Part shown: positions 1 through 8,810 of the stretch, in pieces
Layout of the letters: every line of letters starts with the position of its first letter
How positions within the stretch are numbered: the first letter of the stretch is position 1
Assembly (NCBI GenBank): GCA_016191115.1
Contig: JACPPG010000052.1
Location: 162,810 to 226,809, forward strand
Reading direction: 5' to 3'
DNA: 64,000 nucleotides
Origin: Planctomycetia bacterium
GTDB lineage: Bacteria; Planctomycetota; Planctomycetia; Pirellulales; JACPPG01
Notes under the pieces: model-generated
Database searches by the model: none
What the model was told of the DNA's origin: nothing
Seen by the model: the letters and a program-made list of their open reading frames with translations, nothing else
Translations under genes and position numbers: made by a program

Positions 1-109
1 CATTCGCGCAGGATTGCCTTGGTTTCGGACCCCGATTTGGCTGGAAAGCCGCCCGCGACGAACGCTGAAGGGCTGACCGGCCAGGAACCGTCTCACAGGA
101 GGTCAGGCC

Positions 110-1414
110 ATGCTCACCATTTGGGGAAGCCCTTCTGGACAGACCTGCGAAGGCCATTCGCGTCGCGATTTTCTCCGCATCGGGGGCCTGGGAACCGCCG
201 CCCTGAGCCTGCCGACGCTGCTGGCGGCCCGGACTACGGCCGCCGCGACCGGCCAGGCGACCAAGGACACCTCGGTCATCTGGCTGTGGCTGGGTGGCGG
301 GGCTACGCAGATCGAGACCTTCGACCCCAAAATGGAGGCCCCGGCCGAATTCCGCAGCACCGTCGGGGCGGTCGACACCACTGTGCCCGGCCTGCAGTTT
401 GGCGGCCTCTTTCCGCGGATGGCCCAGGTGGCCCAGCACATGGCTATCGTCCGGTCGTTCGCCCACCGCAACTCAGGGCACGGAGGCGGCACCCACTGGG
501 TGATGACCGGATACGACTACCCACCGGCCGACCAGGGCAGCCAGCCGATCAAGCCCTCGATGGGCGCGGTCGCGGCCCGCGTCCGCGGACCCAACCATCC
601 GCGAACGGGCATTCCCACGTTCGTGCGGCTCAGCGGCATCTATGGCGACGGCGCGAGCTGGCTGGGCGCCGGCGCCGCGCCGTTCGACTCGGGCGGGCAG
701 GCGCGGAACAACATGAACCTCGCCATCCAGCGCGAGCGGCTGTCCGATCGCCGCGGCCTGCTCTCCGATCTGGATCGCATCGATCGCCATCTGGATCGTT
801 CGGGGCTGATGAGCGGCTTGGATGAGTTCGAGGGGCAGGCCTTCAGCCTCATCTTCAGCGAGGCGAAGGCGGCCTTCGACCTAACGAAGGAAGACGCCGG
901 CACCCGCGAGCGCTACGGAAAAGGTCTGGGCGAGCAGTTGCTTCTGGCCCGGCGGCTGTGCGAAGCCGGCTGCGGCTTCGTCAATATCCATTACGGCGGC
1001 TGGGACATGCACGGCGGCATCGTGCAGGGGATGCGCGGCCGGGCACCGGCGATGGACCAGGGCGTTAGCGCGCTGGTCGAGGACCTGGTCGCCCGCGGCC
1101 TCGCTGAACGTGTGCTGTTGGTCATCACCGGCGAGTTCGGGCGGACGCCGCGGATCAACGGCGGGGCGGGCCGCGACCATTGGGCGCCCTTAAGCCCGTT
1201 GGCGTTCGCGTGCGGCGGGTTGCGCACCGGCCAGGTGATCGGCGAGTCGTCGGCCAAGGCCGAGGTGCCCAAGAACCGGCCGATCAGCCCGCAGGACCTG
1301 ATGGCCACGGTGTTCCACGTGCTGGGGATTCCGCAAGACGTGGCATTTCGCGACCCGGCGGGCCGGCCGACGTCGATGATCGCCGGCGGCCAGGTGATCG
1401 ACGAGCTGGTATAA
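110..1414 (+). CDS. DUF1501 domain-containing protein, Tat-exported
   Basis: The 434-residue product has a twin-arginine signal (SRRDFLRIGG near residue 17, then an Ala/Leu-rich stretch), so it is probably exported folded. The rest matches the DUF1501 family, an alkaline-phosphatase-fold group very common in planctomycetes. A typical family block near the C-terminus is GEFGRTPRINGGAGRDHW, and GGWDMHGG lies earlier. The ATG at 110 is preceded by a strong AGGAGG site at 97-102. DUF1501 genes usually follow a DUF1549/DUF1553 cytochrome-type gene, which would lie off the left edge. The biochemical role of the family is not established. Confidence 0.93.
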   Translation: MLTIWGSPSGQTCEGHSRRDFLRIGGLGTAALSLPTLLAARTTAAATGQATKDTSVIWLWLGGGATQIETFDPKMEAPAEFRSTVGAVDTTVPGLQFGGLFPRMAQVAQHMAIVRSFAHRNSGHGGGTHWVMTGYDYPPADQGSQPIKPSMGAVAARVRGPNHPRTGIPTFVRLSGIYGDGASWLGAGAAPFDSGGQARNNMNLAIQRERLSDRRGLLSDLDRIDRHLDRSGLMSGLDEFEGQAFSLIFSEAKAAFDLTKEDAGTRERYGKGLGEQLLLARRLCEAGCGFVNIHYGGWDMHGGIVQGMRGRAPAMDQGVSALVEDLVARGLAERVLLVITGEFGRTPRINGGAGRDHWAPLSPLAFACGGLRTGQVIGESSAKAEVPKNRPISPQDLMATVFHVLGIPQDVAFRDPAGRPTSMIAGGQVIDELV

Positions 1415-1751
1415 GCCGTTGCGCCTGTGATGGCTTCGGCGAACCGTGACGTACCACGGATTCCGCGATATTGTGCGCGCGCCACACGATCCACCCGACC
1501 GCCCCGGCGAATGCCGAGCCCCTCGGTAGTGGAACTTTCTAAACCGGGGCAAGCCCTCCACGTGGAACTCGGCACGCGGACGAATCTCCTCGCCCTCTCG
1601 GCGACAGGCCACTGGCGGCAAACTGCATTGCAGGGGCTTGTGGTCGGACGCAAACTCGCCGACCATACGGTTACGGCCAGGGCGAACGTGTGGCAGAACG
1701 TCGGCCACCCCATCTTGTCTCGCGATTTGCGCTCCTACTTAGAGGAAAACC
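1415..1751. other. gene-free spacer
   Basis: This 337-bp spacer lies between the DUF1501 gene and the alanine-rich repeat protein. A 145-codon ORF starting at 1427 crosses it, but its composition is not protein-like and it overlaps the next real gene in another frame. I see no convincing promoter, terminator or RNA here. A purine-rich stretch just before 1752 (AGAGGAAAACC) can serve as ribosome binding site for the following gene. Confidence 0.5.
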
Positions 1752-3269
1752 ATGATTCGGCGATTTGCTCCACCGGCGGCGGCCGTGACCTTGTTGTGTC
1801 TTTGTGTGACCCTCGCTTACGGCGCGCCTCGTGGCAAGGAGGGCGAAAAATCGCGCGGCGGTAAGCCTCCGGGCGGAAGTCAGGCCGAGCGCAAACCCGA
1901 GGGAAGGGAGACTAACGAGAAGGCCGGCCGCAAGCCCTCGGATGAGCGCGAAGGAGAGCGCGGCACAAAACCGGCCGGCAACAAATCTCCGGGCGGAGAA
2001 TGGTCCGAGCGCACACATGGAGGGAAGTCCGGAGGGCAGCCCGGCCACGAGCGCGGCGAGTCCGCGGAAACCGGCGCGGCGACTGGTCGCACCGCTGGAG
2101 AAAAGAAGACGCCACAGGCGTCGGGAGCAGAGGGCGCTGCCGCCGCCAAGCGCAACGCACCGAAGGCGTCCGGGGCGGAGGGAGCCGCCACGGGTGCAGC
2201 CGCCGCCAATCGCAAGTCACCACAAGCGTCGGGCGCAGAGGGCGCAGCCGCCGGTGCAGCGGCCGCCAATCGCAACGCGCCGAAAGCGTCCGGTGCGGAG
2301 GGAGCCGCCGCTGGTGCCGCTGCGGCCAATCGAAATGCGCCGAAAACATCGGGTGCGGCGGGCGTAGCTGCCGGAGCAGCCGCCGCCAATCGCAACGCGC
2401 CAAAGGCTTCAGGCGCGGCAGGCGCGGCCGCGGGTGCAGCGGCTGCGAATCGTAACGCGCCTCAAGTTTCAGGCGCGGCCGGCGCGGCCGCAGGGGCCGC
2501 CGCCGCCAACCGCAACGCGCCACAGCTTTCGGGCGCGCAGGGTGCCGCCGCCGGCGCCGCCGCCGCCAATCGCAACGCGCCGCAAGCTTCGGGTGCGCAA
2601 GGGGCCGTCGCTGGCGCGGCGGCCGTGAGAAGCTCATTCAACCATCCGAACATTTACGGCCGGCAGTGGTACGATGCCCATCCGGGCGCTTGGGCGCCCT
2701 CCGGCTGGGCTGCCGGCGCGGCCTGGGCTGCGCCGACGTGGGCCGCCATCGCCGGTCATTGCGGATACGGCAATAGCGCCCCGATCTCGTACGACTACGG
2801 CGTCAACGTGACCGCCCAGGACGGCAACGTGATGGTGGACGGTCAGAATGTCGGAACGGTCGCGGAGTTCAGCCATCAAGCCGCCGATCTGGCCGAGACG
2901 GGCACCGAGGCCGACACCTCCGCCACCGAACAATGGTTGCCGGTGGGCGTGTTCGCGATGGTCCGCAACGAGCAGCAGCACCCGCAACTCATCGTGCAGT
3001 TGGCGATCAATAAGGAAGGCATCCTGCGGGGCAACTACACCGACGAAGTTACCGACAACACCCTGCCCATCCACGGCGCGGTCGACAAGGCGACGCAGCG
3101 GGCGGCATGGACGGTCGGCGGCAACAAGCAAACCGTCATGGAAGCAGGTCTGAGCGACCTGGCGGGAAACGAAGCGCCGGCGCTGATCCACAAGAACGGC
3201 AAGACCGACCACTGGCTGCTGGTTCGCCTGGAACAACCAAAACCGGGCGGGGACGACGCCGGAAAGTAA
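1752..3269 (+). CDS. secreted Ala-rich 20-residue-repeat protein
   Basis: A 505-residue protein with an N-terminal signal peptide (hydrophobic AAAVTLLCLCVTLAYGA at residues 8-25). A Lys/Gly/Glu/Pro-rich hydrophilic segment follows, then about nine 20-residue repeats of the type GAAAANRNAPKASGAEGAAA (residues 117-295). The C-terminal region of about 200 residues contains YGRQWYDAHPGAW and a compact domain (VNVTAQDGNVMVDGQNVGTV onwards). Similar planctomycete proteins carry names such as mu-protocadherin-like cell-surface protein, with no known function. The C-terminal domain without repeats probably holds the activity and the repeat acts as a flexible spacer; that is inference. Confidence 0.85.
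   Translation: MIRRFAPPAAAVTLLCLCVTLAYGAPRGKEGEKSRGGKPPGGSQAERKPEGRETNEKAGRKPSDEREGERGTKPAGNKSPGGEWSERTHGGKSGGQPGHERGESAETGAATGRTAGEKKTPQASGAEGAAAAKRNAPKASGAEGAATGAAAANRKSPQASGAEGAAAGAAAANRNAPKASGAEGAAAGAAAANRNAPKTSGAAGVAAGAAAANRNAPKASGAAGAAAGAAAANRNAPQVSGAAGAAAGAAAANRNAPQLSGAQGAAAGAAAANRNAPQASGAQGAVAGAAAVRSSFNHPNIYGRQWYDAHPGAWAPSGWAAGAAWAAPTWAAIAGHCGYGNSAPISYDYGVNVTAQDGNVMVDGQNVGTVAEFSHQAADLAETGTEADTSATEQWLPVGVFAMVRNEQQHPQLIVQLAINKEGILRGNYTDEVTDNTLPIHGAVDKATQRAAWTVGGNKQTVMEAGLSDLAGNEAPALIHKNGKTDHWLLVRLEQPKPGGDDAGK
2101..2640 (+). repeat. 60-bp coding minisatellite
   Basis: Nine consecutive blocks of 60 bp (the first one shorter) encode the Ala-rich repeats of the surrounding gene. The period is exactly 20 codons, so copy-number change keeps the frame. 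Third-position differences between units show the array is not newly amplified, although units around 2401-2580 are close to one another. Confidence 0.9.
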
Positions 3270-3275
3270 CGGACC

Positions 3276-4322
3276 CTACGACCGCGGGACGGCGCCCCGG
3301 TTGAGGCTGTCGATCAGTTGCCGCAGCCGGCCCTGGTTGCGGCGGTTGTAGCGGAACACCAGCCGCGGCAGCGGGCCCAACTGCGGCTCGTCCTTTTCTT
3401 CCGGCAGCGCCCCGGTCACGCTGAACTTCCCCTCGATCAAAATGTCGGAAAAGCCGTCGTTGATGTCCTCCAGCAACTCCTCGCTGGGCATCTTGTTCAA
3501 GCGCAGCACCAGCTTGTTGCGGACGTACCGCATGCTGTGATAGACGCGGTAAAACTGGTGCAGCTCGCGGACCGCCTCCTCGACGCTGTCGGTCAGCTTG
3601 TAGAGCGCGAAATCCTCCGACGAGATCATCCCCTGGCCCAGCAGGCGTCGTTCGACGAAGCTCTGCCAGTCGCGCCAGAAGCTGCCCCCCTTTTCGTCCA
3701 GGAACACGACCGGCACCATGTCGCGTTTGCCGGTTTGCAGGAGCGTCAGGACCTCGAGCCCCTCGTCGAGCGTGCCGAAGCCGCCCGGCAGCAAGCACAC
3801 GGCGTCGCATTCCTTGACGAACATCAGCTTGCGGGTGAAGAAGTACTTCATGTACACGAGCTTGGGGTCGCCGGCGATGACGGGGTTCGCCTCTTGCTCG
3901 AAAGGGAGCATGATGTTGAGGCCCATCGAGTTCTCGCGCCCGGCGCCCAAGTGCCCTGCTTCCATGATGCCGCTGGCGGCGCCGGTCACGACCAGCCAAC
4001 TGCGGGCCGCCATCGCCCGGCCGAACTCGACGGCCTGCTGGAACGTCGCCTCGTGGGGGCGGGTGCGGGCCGAGCCGAAGACCGTCACTTTGCGGCGCGA
4101 GCGGTAGGGCGCGAAGATCTTGAACGCCCACCGCAGCTCGCGGAGCGTGCGGCTGAGGATTTTCAGGTCGCCGCGGCTGGTGCGGTCCTGGGCAAGCTTG
4201 TCGGCCGACTCCTTGATCAAATTGATCAAGTCGCTGACGCGATCGCCGTCCACGGCGTCGAGGGCCAATTCGCCCGAATCGAGCGGACCCTTGGAGTTGT
4301 TGTGAGGAGCTGAGTCGCTCAA
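3276..4322 (-). CDS. LOG-family (TIGR00730-like) Rossmann-fold protein
   Basis: The 348-residue product carries the LOG/lysine-decarboxylase-like signature [12 protein letters not shown] around residue 178, preceded by [17 protein letters not shown], which fits the phosphate-binding loop of the family. Family members act as cytokinin-riboside monophosphate phosphoribohydrolases or as nucleotide-binding proteins of unknown role. This one is longer than the usual roughly 200 residues, with an N-terminal helical extension of about 80 residues and a long C-terminal tail. It converges on the Ala-rich protein gene with a 6-bp gap. A TATAAT-like box on the minus strand at 4450-4445 could be its -10 element. 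Confidence 0.88.
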   Translation of the reverse strand: MSDSAPHNNSKGPLDSGELALDAVDGDRVSDLINLIKESADKLAQDRTSRGDLKILSRTLRELRWAFKIFAPYRSRRKVTVFGSARTRPHEATFQQAVEFGRAMAARSWLVVTGAASGIMEAGHLGAGRENSMGLNIMLPFEQEANPVIAGDPKLVYMKYFFTRKLMFVKECDAVCLLPGGFGTLDEGLEVLTLLQTGKRDMVPVVFLDEKGGSFWRDWQSFVERRLLGQGMISSEDFALYKLTDSVEEAVRELHQFYRVYHSMRYVRNKLVLRLNKMPSEELLEDINDGFSDILIEGKFSVTGALPEEKDEPQLGPLPRLVFRYNRRNQGRLRQLIDSLNRGAVPRS

Positions 4323-4492
4323 GCTTTCCGCCTCTGTGAACTAGCCGCGCGGCGCCACCTGCTACGATGGCCTCCATCGCGATCGCCCGAACTGGGCCGA
4401 AGCGCTCCGTACCGCTCGGCCGCCAGGCACGCCGCTGATAATCGATTATACACCGACGGCCCGCGCGGCGCGTAGTTGCGGCATCCATACGC

Positions 4493-4631
4493 CAGGGCCG
4501 TTCACAGATTCAAGCTTGCCGGCGGCGCACCGGCGGGAAAGTGGGACAGGCACCGAGACGCAACGTTGGTCTGAAAGGGCTTGCGCTGTTTATGCTCGGA
4601 GCCAGTCCCATTTTCCCGCCTCGCCATTTTG
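4493..4631 (+). mobile_element. MITE family A, copy A1, right end lost
   Basis: It starts with CAGGGCCGTTCACAG like the other A copies and follows the consensus to CCATTTTG, where it diverges. The last 25 bp, including the right terminal repeat, are missing. A family B element lies 16 bp further right. No flanking duplication can be scored. Confidence 0.85.
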
Positions 4632-4647
4632 CACGCTGTGCCGTGGC

Positions 4648-4769
4648 CAGGAGAACTGCAAAGTCCTGGGACAGGGGGTCAGGCACATTTTTCGGCCGAA
4701 GGTCCTTCGGAAGATGAGAACCGCATGTGCCGAAAAATGAGCCAGACCCCGGACTTTGCAGTTCTCCTG
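4648..4769. mobile_element. MITE-like element, family B
   Basis: A 122-bp element with perfect 19-bp terminal inverted repeats (CAGGAGAACTGCAAAGTCC at 4648-4666 and its complement at 4751-4769). It is flanked by TGCCGTGGC at 4639-4647 and 4771-4779, a 9-bp direct repeat, or 10 bp with one mismatch. Inner arms GGGGTCAGGCAC and GAGCCAGACCCC form a second imperfect stem. It has no coding capacity. Together with A1 it fills most of the gap between the LOG and STAS genes, in which I see no gene. Confidence 0.8.
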
Positions 4770-4901
4770 CTGCCGTGGCTCGGTCCCTTGCCAGCACCAT
4801 CTTGCGCGCGTAGACTCGGACACTAGGTTGATTCATCGCGCCGTCGGCCGTGGCGCGAATGCGACTATGTTCCCCAATTTTCTTGCCGATCGATTCGCGC
4901 C

Positions 4902-5249
4902 ATGATCCAGGTTTGCCGCGAGCACGACGTGACCGTCATCGAGTTGGACGCGGAACACGACGCGCTGGACCGCGCGAAGTTTCAGCAGGCGCGCGATCTC
5001 TTGTTGTCCACGATGCAATCGGCCGATCCGCCGCTGGTCGTGCTCGACCTGTCGAAAACAGCTTACATGGGCTCGGCGTTCATCGAAGTCATGTCCCGCG
5101 CCGGGAAGCGCGCGTGCGAGCGCGGCGGTCGGATGGTGCTGTGTGGCTTGCAGCCGTTTTGCGCCGAGGTCCTGGCGGCAGCGCACCTGGACTCGGTGTG
5201 GGACACCTTTGGCACGCGCGACGAAGCGATCGCAGCCCTGATGGGTTGA
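4902..5249 (+). CDS. STAS domain protein, anti-sigma factor antagonist-like
   Basis: The 115 residues form a single STAS domain. VVLDLSKTAYMGSAFIEVM at about residues 46-64 matches the central strand and the phosphoacceptor loop, with serine in GSAF at the expected phosphorylation position. STAS proteins of the SpoIIAA type bind anti-sigma factor kinases and are switched by serine phosphorylation. No kinase or sigma factor gene is adjacent, so the partner is unknown. The ATG at 4902 gives the normal family length. Confidence 0.85.
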   Translation: MIQVCREHDVTVIELDAEHDALDRAKFQQARDLLLSTMQSADPPLVVLDLSKTAYMGSAFIEVMSRAGKRACERGGRMVLCGLQPFCAEVLAAAHLDSVWDTFGTRDEAIAALMG

Positions 5250-5375
5250 TGCGCTGGACGATCGCGGTTTCGGTCTCCATCGGCTTGCTGCACGGCCGTC
5301 GACGACGGCGCAAAACAAAACCGAGCGCACGTGCTGCGCCCGGTCACGGACCGGTCGAGGTCGCCGCGCGCCGCG

Positions 5376-5618
5376 TCAAGCGGACGGGCGGCGGCAGTGC
5401 TGATACGCCAGGATCACTTCATACAGATCCGCGGAGATCGTGATCTCATCGTCCTCGAAATCACGCAGCCAGGTGCGTTCGCTGCGGACGGCATCGGCCA
5501 AGAGCGGAAAGATGTCGCCGGCTCGGACCTGAACCGTGCTGGCTTGCGCCGGGCCCTGCGCCTTCGTGGCACAAGCGGTCTCCGGTCCGTAGTAGACGCG
5601 CAATTGACAACGGGCCAT
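5376..5618 (-). CDS. small conserved-type hypothetical protein
   Basis: An 80-residue acidic protein. The C-terminal half (LADAVRSERTWLRDFEDDEITISADLYEVILAY) has the composition of a real folded domain, with alternating hydrophobic residues. I do not recognise a characterised family; it resembles small planctomycete hypothetical proteins. A GGAAACG stretch precedes the ATG at 5618. It converges on the STAS gene and is divergent from tex. Confidence 0.7.
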   Translation of the reverse strand: MARCQLRVYYGPETACATKAQGPAQASTVQVRAGDIFPLLADAVRSERTWLRDFEDDEITISADLYEVILAYQHCRRPSA

Positions 5619-5912
5619 ACGAACGTTTCCTTACGTCGCGGATCCCTGGGACGCGGGCCAGACAGCCACCGCAATTTCGTCCGGCGCCACGGCGCGCGGA
5701 CCATTCCCGCGCGCATTTTGCGCCCACCCTGGCATCTACGGACCACGTATCGGCAGCAAGCGTTGTGCGGGTTTGATCTATTTGGCGGGAAATCCGGTTT
5801 TTTCTCGGCGGCCGCTGTGGAGGGGCCAAGCGCGGCGAGGGGGATGGCGCGCCACGCGATTCGTTTGACGAGCGGAGCGGGGCGAACTGCGCAAAAGCGC
5901 TCGAGCGGCGGC
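5619..5912. other. gene-free spacer before tex
   Basis: This stretch lies between the divergent hypothetical gene and the tex promoter. ORFs crossing it have the wrong composition for proteins. Apart from the promoter at its right end I see no defined element. Confidence 0.45.
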
Positions 5913-5941
5913 TTGACACGGCTGTTAACCGTTCCTAGATT
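5913..5941 (+). promoter_or_regulatory. sigma70-type promoter of tex
   Basis: A perfect -35 hexamer TTGACA (5913-5918) and a -10 TAGATT (5936-5941) are separated by exactly 17 bp. Transcription would start near 5948. This leaves a leader of about 74 nt to the ATG at 6022, and makes the TTG at 5959 an unlikely start. Confidence 0.6.
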
Positions 5942-6021
5942 GCCAATCAAGTAAGCTCTTGCCAGAAGGAACGTTGCGTCAACCCGCGCTCGCTCTCCGG
6001 AGCAAAGCCGCAAAAGTCAAC

Positions 6022-8625
6022 ATGCCGGCAACGAACCATCTCGATCTGGCGCAGGTTGCCCAGGCGCTCCGCCTTCCCTTGGCGCAAGTGCAAGCAGTTG
6101 TCGAGCTGCTGGACAGCGGGAACACGGTTCCCTTCATCACCCGCTATCGCAAGGACCAGACCGGCGGCCTGGACGAAGAGCAAATCCGCGCCATCCAAGG
6201 CCGCGCGATCAAGTTGCGCCAGTTGGCCGATCGCAAGCAGACGATCCTGCGGTCGATCGAAGCGCAGGGCAAAGCTACCCCCGAGTTGAAAGCGCTCGTC
6301 GAAGCGGCCGACACGCTCAAACGCCTCGAGGACTTATACCTCCCCTACAAGCCCAAGAAGCAGACGCTGGCCACCGTCGCGCGGAGCCGCGGGCTGGAGC
6401 CGTTGGCCCTGGAGGTGCTCTCGCTCGACCCGGCCTGCCGGGATCTGGACGCCCGCGCCGCCGACTTCGTGAATCCCGACCGGCAGTTGCAGAACATCGG
6501 CGACGTGCTCTTGGGCGTCGGCCACATCCTGGCCGAAGCGTTCAGCGAGCGGGCCGACCTGCGCGGCCGGTTGCGCGTCATCCTGGAAAACACCGGCCGA
6601 CTGGTCAGCACGAGCGCGGAGCCGGAAGCGAAGGAAGTATCCCCGCCACCTCCCCAGGCCGACGCGTCGGCCGACACCGCTGCGCCGGAGGCGCCTCCCG
6701 CGGCGGAAGGGAAGCCGGCCCGCAAAGGAAAAAAAGACAAGACGAACGGCAAGGCGTTTCGCGATTTCTTCGACTACAGCGAAGCCCTGGGCAAAGTCCC
6801 GCCGCACCGCGTGCTGGCCATCAACCGCGGCGAGCGGGCCAAGATCCTGCGGATCAAGGTCGAGGCCGACGTCGAAGCCATGTGCGCCGTGATCGACGAG
6901 CTGCTGGTCGGCGCCGACAACCCGCACGCGGATTTCGTCCGCGGCTGTGGACGCGACGCGTTAGCGCGGTTGATCCTCCCCAGCCTGGAACGCGAGGTCC
7001 GCCGCGAGCTGACGGATCGGGCCGAGGCCCATGCCGTCGGTGTTTTTGCCCGCAATCTCCGTAAGCTGCTGTTGCAGCCGCCGGTGCGCGATTGCCGCGT
7101 TCTGGCTTTTGACCCGGGATTCAAGAGCGGCTGCAAGCTGGCGGCGCTCGACGAGTTCGGCAATTTGCTCGATCAGGGCGTGATTCACCTGGTGGGCAGC
7201 GAGGAGCGCCGCGCCGAGGCCAAGAGCAAAGTGGTTGAAATGATGCGCAATCACGCGCTCACCGCGATCGCCATCGGCAACGGCACCGCTTGCCGCGAAA
7301 CGGAGCAGTGGGTCGCCGAGTTGATTGCCGGCGACCTGGCCCCCGATAACGTCTCATACGTCATCGTCAACGAGGCCGGCGCCAGCGTCTATTCGACCAG
7401 CCACGTCGGGCGGGAAGAATTCCCCAAGTACGACGCGACGCTCCGTGGGGCGATCAGCATCGGCCGTCGCCTGCAGGATCCCCTCTCGGAGCTCGTGAAG
7501 ATCGATCCGGCCAATATCGGCGTGGGTATGTACCAGCACGACGTGAAGGCCAAGCACCTGCGCGATTCGCTGGATTCGGTGGTCGAATCGTGCGTCAATT
7601 TCGTCGGCGTCGATCTGAACACCGCCAGCCCGGCACTGTTGAGGTACGTGTCGGGCCTGAACCAGCTCACGGCGCAGCGGCTCGTGAACCATCGCCTCAC
7701 ACAGGGTCCGTTTACGGGCCGGGCGCAGCTCCGCAGCGTGCTGGGGTTCGGCGAAGCGGCGTTCGTGCAGGCCGCGGGGTTTTTGAAGATTGTCGGCGGC
7801 GAGAACCCACTTGACTCGACCTGGATTCACCCCGAGAGCTACGCGGTGGCCGGACAGTTGCTCGACAAGCTGGGCTACAAGTCCGAGGACCTGGCGGACA
7901 AGACAAAGGCGGTCGAGCTGGCCGAGCGGCTGGCGAGCGCGCCTGTCGCGGAGCTGGCCGCCAGCGTTCAGGCCGGCGCGCTGACGCTCTCGGACATCGT
8001 CGCGCAGCTCGCCCGCCCCGGGCGCGATCCCCGCGAGTCGCTCCCCAAGCCGGTTTTCAAACGCGGCATCCTCAAGCTCGACGACTTGACGCCCGGCATG
8101 GAGCTGATGGGCACGGTGCTCAACGTCGTCGATTTCGGCGCGTTCGTCGATATCGGGCTGAAGGATAGCGGGCTGGTGCACGTCAGTCAGTTGGCCGCCA
8201 AGTTCGTCGAGGATCCACACGACGTGGTAAGCGTGGGGGACATCGTCAACGTGTGGGTGATCGCCGTCGATCAGGAGCGGCGGCGCGTGTCGCTGACGAT
8301 GATCGACCCGGCCTCGCGCCGGGCGAGCGAAACAGAGCGTCGTCCCCGGCCCGAACGACGGCAGGACCGGCCCAGCACGGCCGCGCCGGCCGGCCGGCCG
8401 GCGCGGCAGGCGGCGGGCGTCGCGTCGCGGCCGGGTCGCGGTGGCGGGCCTCCGGCGAAGCAATCCCAGCCGCACGCGGCACCCCGCCCCAAGCCGAAAC
8501 CGCGCCCGCTCGTGCCGTTGACCAAGAAGATGGTCGAAGGAAGCGAGCCGATGCGCACGTTCGGCGACTTGAAGCAGTTCTTCGAGTTAAGGAAACAACA
8601 AGACCCGGAGCCGCCGCCGAGCTAG
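6022..8625 (+). CDS. tex: Tex family RNA-binding transcription accessory protein
   Basis: About 867 residues with Tex architecture. An N-terminal helical region begins at LDLAQVAQALRL and includes NTVPFITRYRKDQTGGLDEE. It is followed by a YqgF/RNase H-like domain (RVLAFDPGFKSGCKLAAL, about residue 358), helix-hairpin-helix segments (FVGVDLNTASPALL, about 524), and an S1 RNA-binding domain (GTVLNVVDFGAFVDIGLKDSG, about 695-760). An Ala/Pro/Lys-rich insert near residues 205-250 and a basic C-terminal tail are additions to the usual core. The ATG at 6022 is preferred over the TTG at 5959 because of the promoter position and family alignment. Confidence 0.95.
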   Translation: MPATNHLDLAQVAQALRLPLAQVQAVVELLDSGNTVPFITRYRKDQTGGLDEEQIRAIQGRAIKLRQLADRKQTILRSIEAQGKATPELKALVEAADTLKRLEDLYLPYKPKKQTLATVARSRGLEPLALEVLSLDPACRDLDARAADFVNPDRQLQNIGDVLLGVGHILAEAFSERADLRGRLRVILENTGRLVSTSAEPEAKEVSPPPPQADASADTAAPEAPPAAEGKPARKGKKDKTNGKAFRDFFDYSEALGKVPPHRVLAINRGERAKILRIKVEADVEAMCAVIDELLVGADNPHADFVRGCGRDALARLILPSLEREVRRELTDRAEAHAVGVFARNLRKLLLQPPVRDCRVLAFDPGFKSGCKLAALDEFGNLLDQGVIHLVGSEERRAEAKSKVVEMMRNHALTAIAIGNGTACRETEQWVAELIAGDLAPDNVSYVIVNEAGASVYSTSHVGREEFPKYDATLRGAISIGRRLQDPLSELVKIDPANIGVGMYQHDVKAKHLRDSLDSVVESCVNFVGVDLNTASPALLRYVSGLNQLTAQRLVNHRLTQGPFTGRAQLRSVLGFGEAAFVQAAGFLKIVGGENPLDSTWIHPESYAVAGQLLDKLGYKSEDLADKTKAVELAERLASAPVAELAASVQAGALTLSDIVAQLARPGRDPRESLPKPVFKRGILKLDDLTPGMELMGTVLNVVDFGAFVDIGLKDSGLVHVSQLAAKFVEDPHDVVSVGDIVNVWVIAVDQERRRVSLTMIDPASRRASETERRPRPERRQDRPSTAAPAGRPARQAAGVASRPGRGGGPPAKQSQPHAAPRPKPKPRPLVPLTKKMVEGSEPMRTFGDLKQFFELRKQQDPEPPPS

Positions 8626-8810
8626 TGCCAACCCGGTCGATATCACACGCCAGCCCAACGCCCCAAGCGAGGGAAGATCAGCCACCGACGCCAGCGGAGC
8701 CGCCGCGCACACAGAACCACCGAGACTGGGAGAGTTCCGTGGCACGTGACGCTGATGGCTTCGACCGAATTCCTCAGTGATCTCTCTGTGGCCATCTCGT
8801 CAAGACGCGC

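Noticed and set aside
1-68. Open frame at the left edge ending at a TGA at 66-68
   Set aside because: It could be the end of an upstream gene, but 21 codons without a recognisable motif are not enough.
1427-1864. 145-residue ORF in the spacer before the Ala-rich protein
   Set aside because: It overlaps the start of the real gene in another frame and has no signal, domain or codon bias of a gene.
2101-2640. Regularly spaced 60-bp repeats resembling a CRISPR array
   Set aside because: Repeats are contiguous, in frame and translated within a secreted protein; there are no unique spacers and no cas genes.
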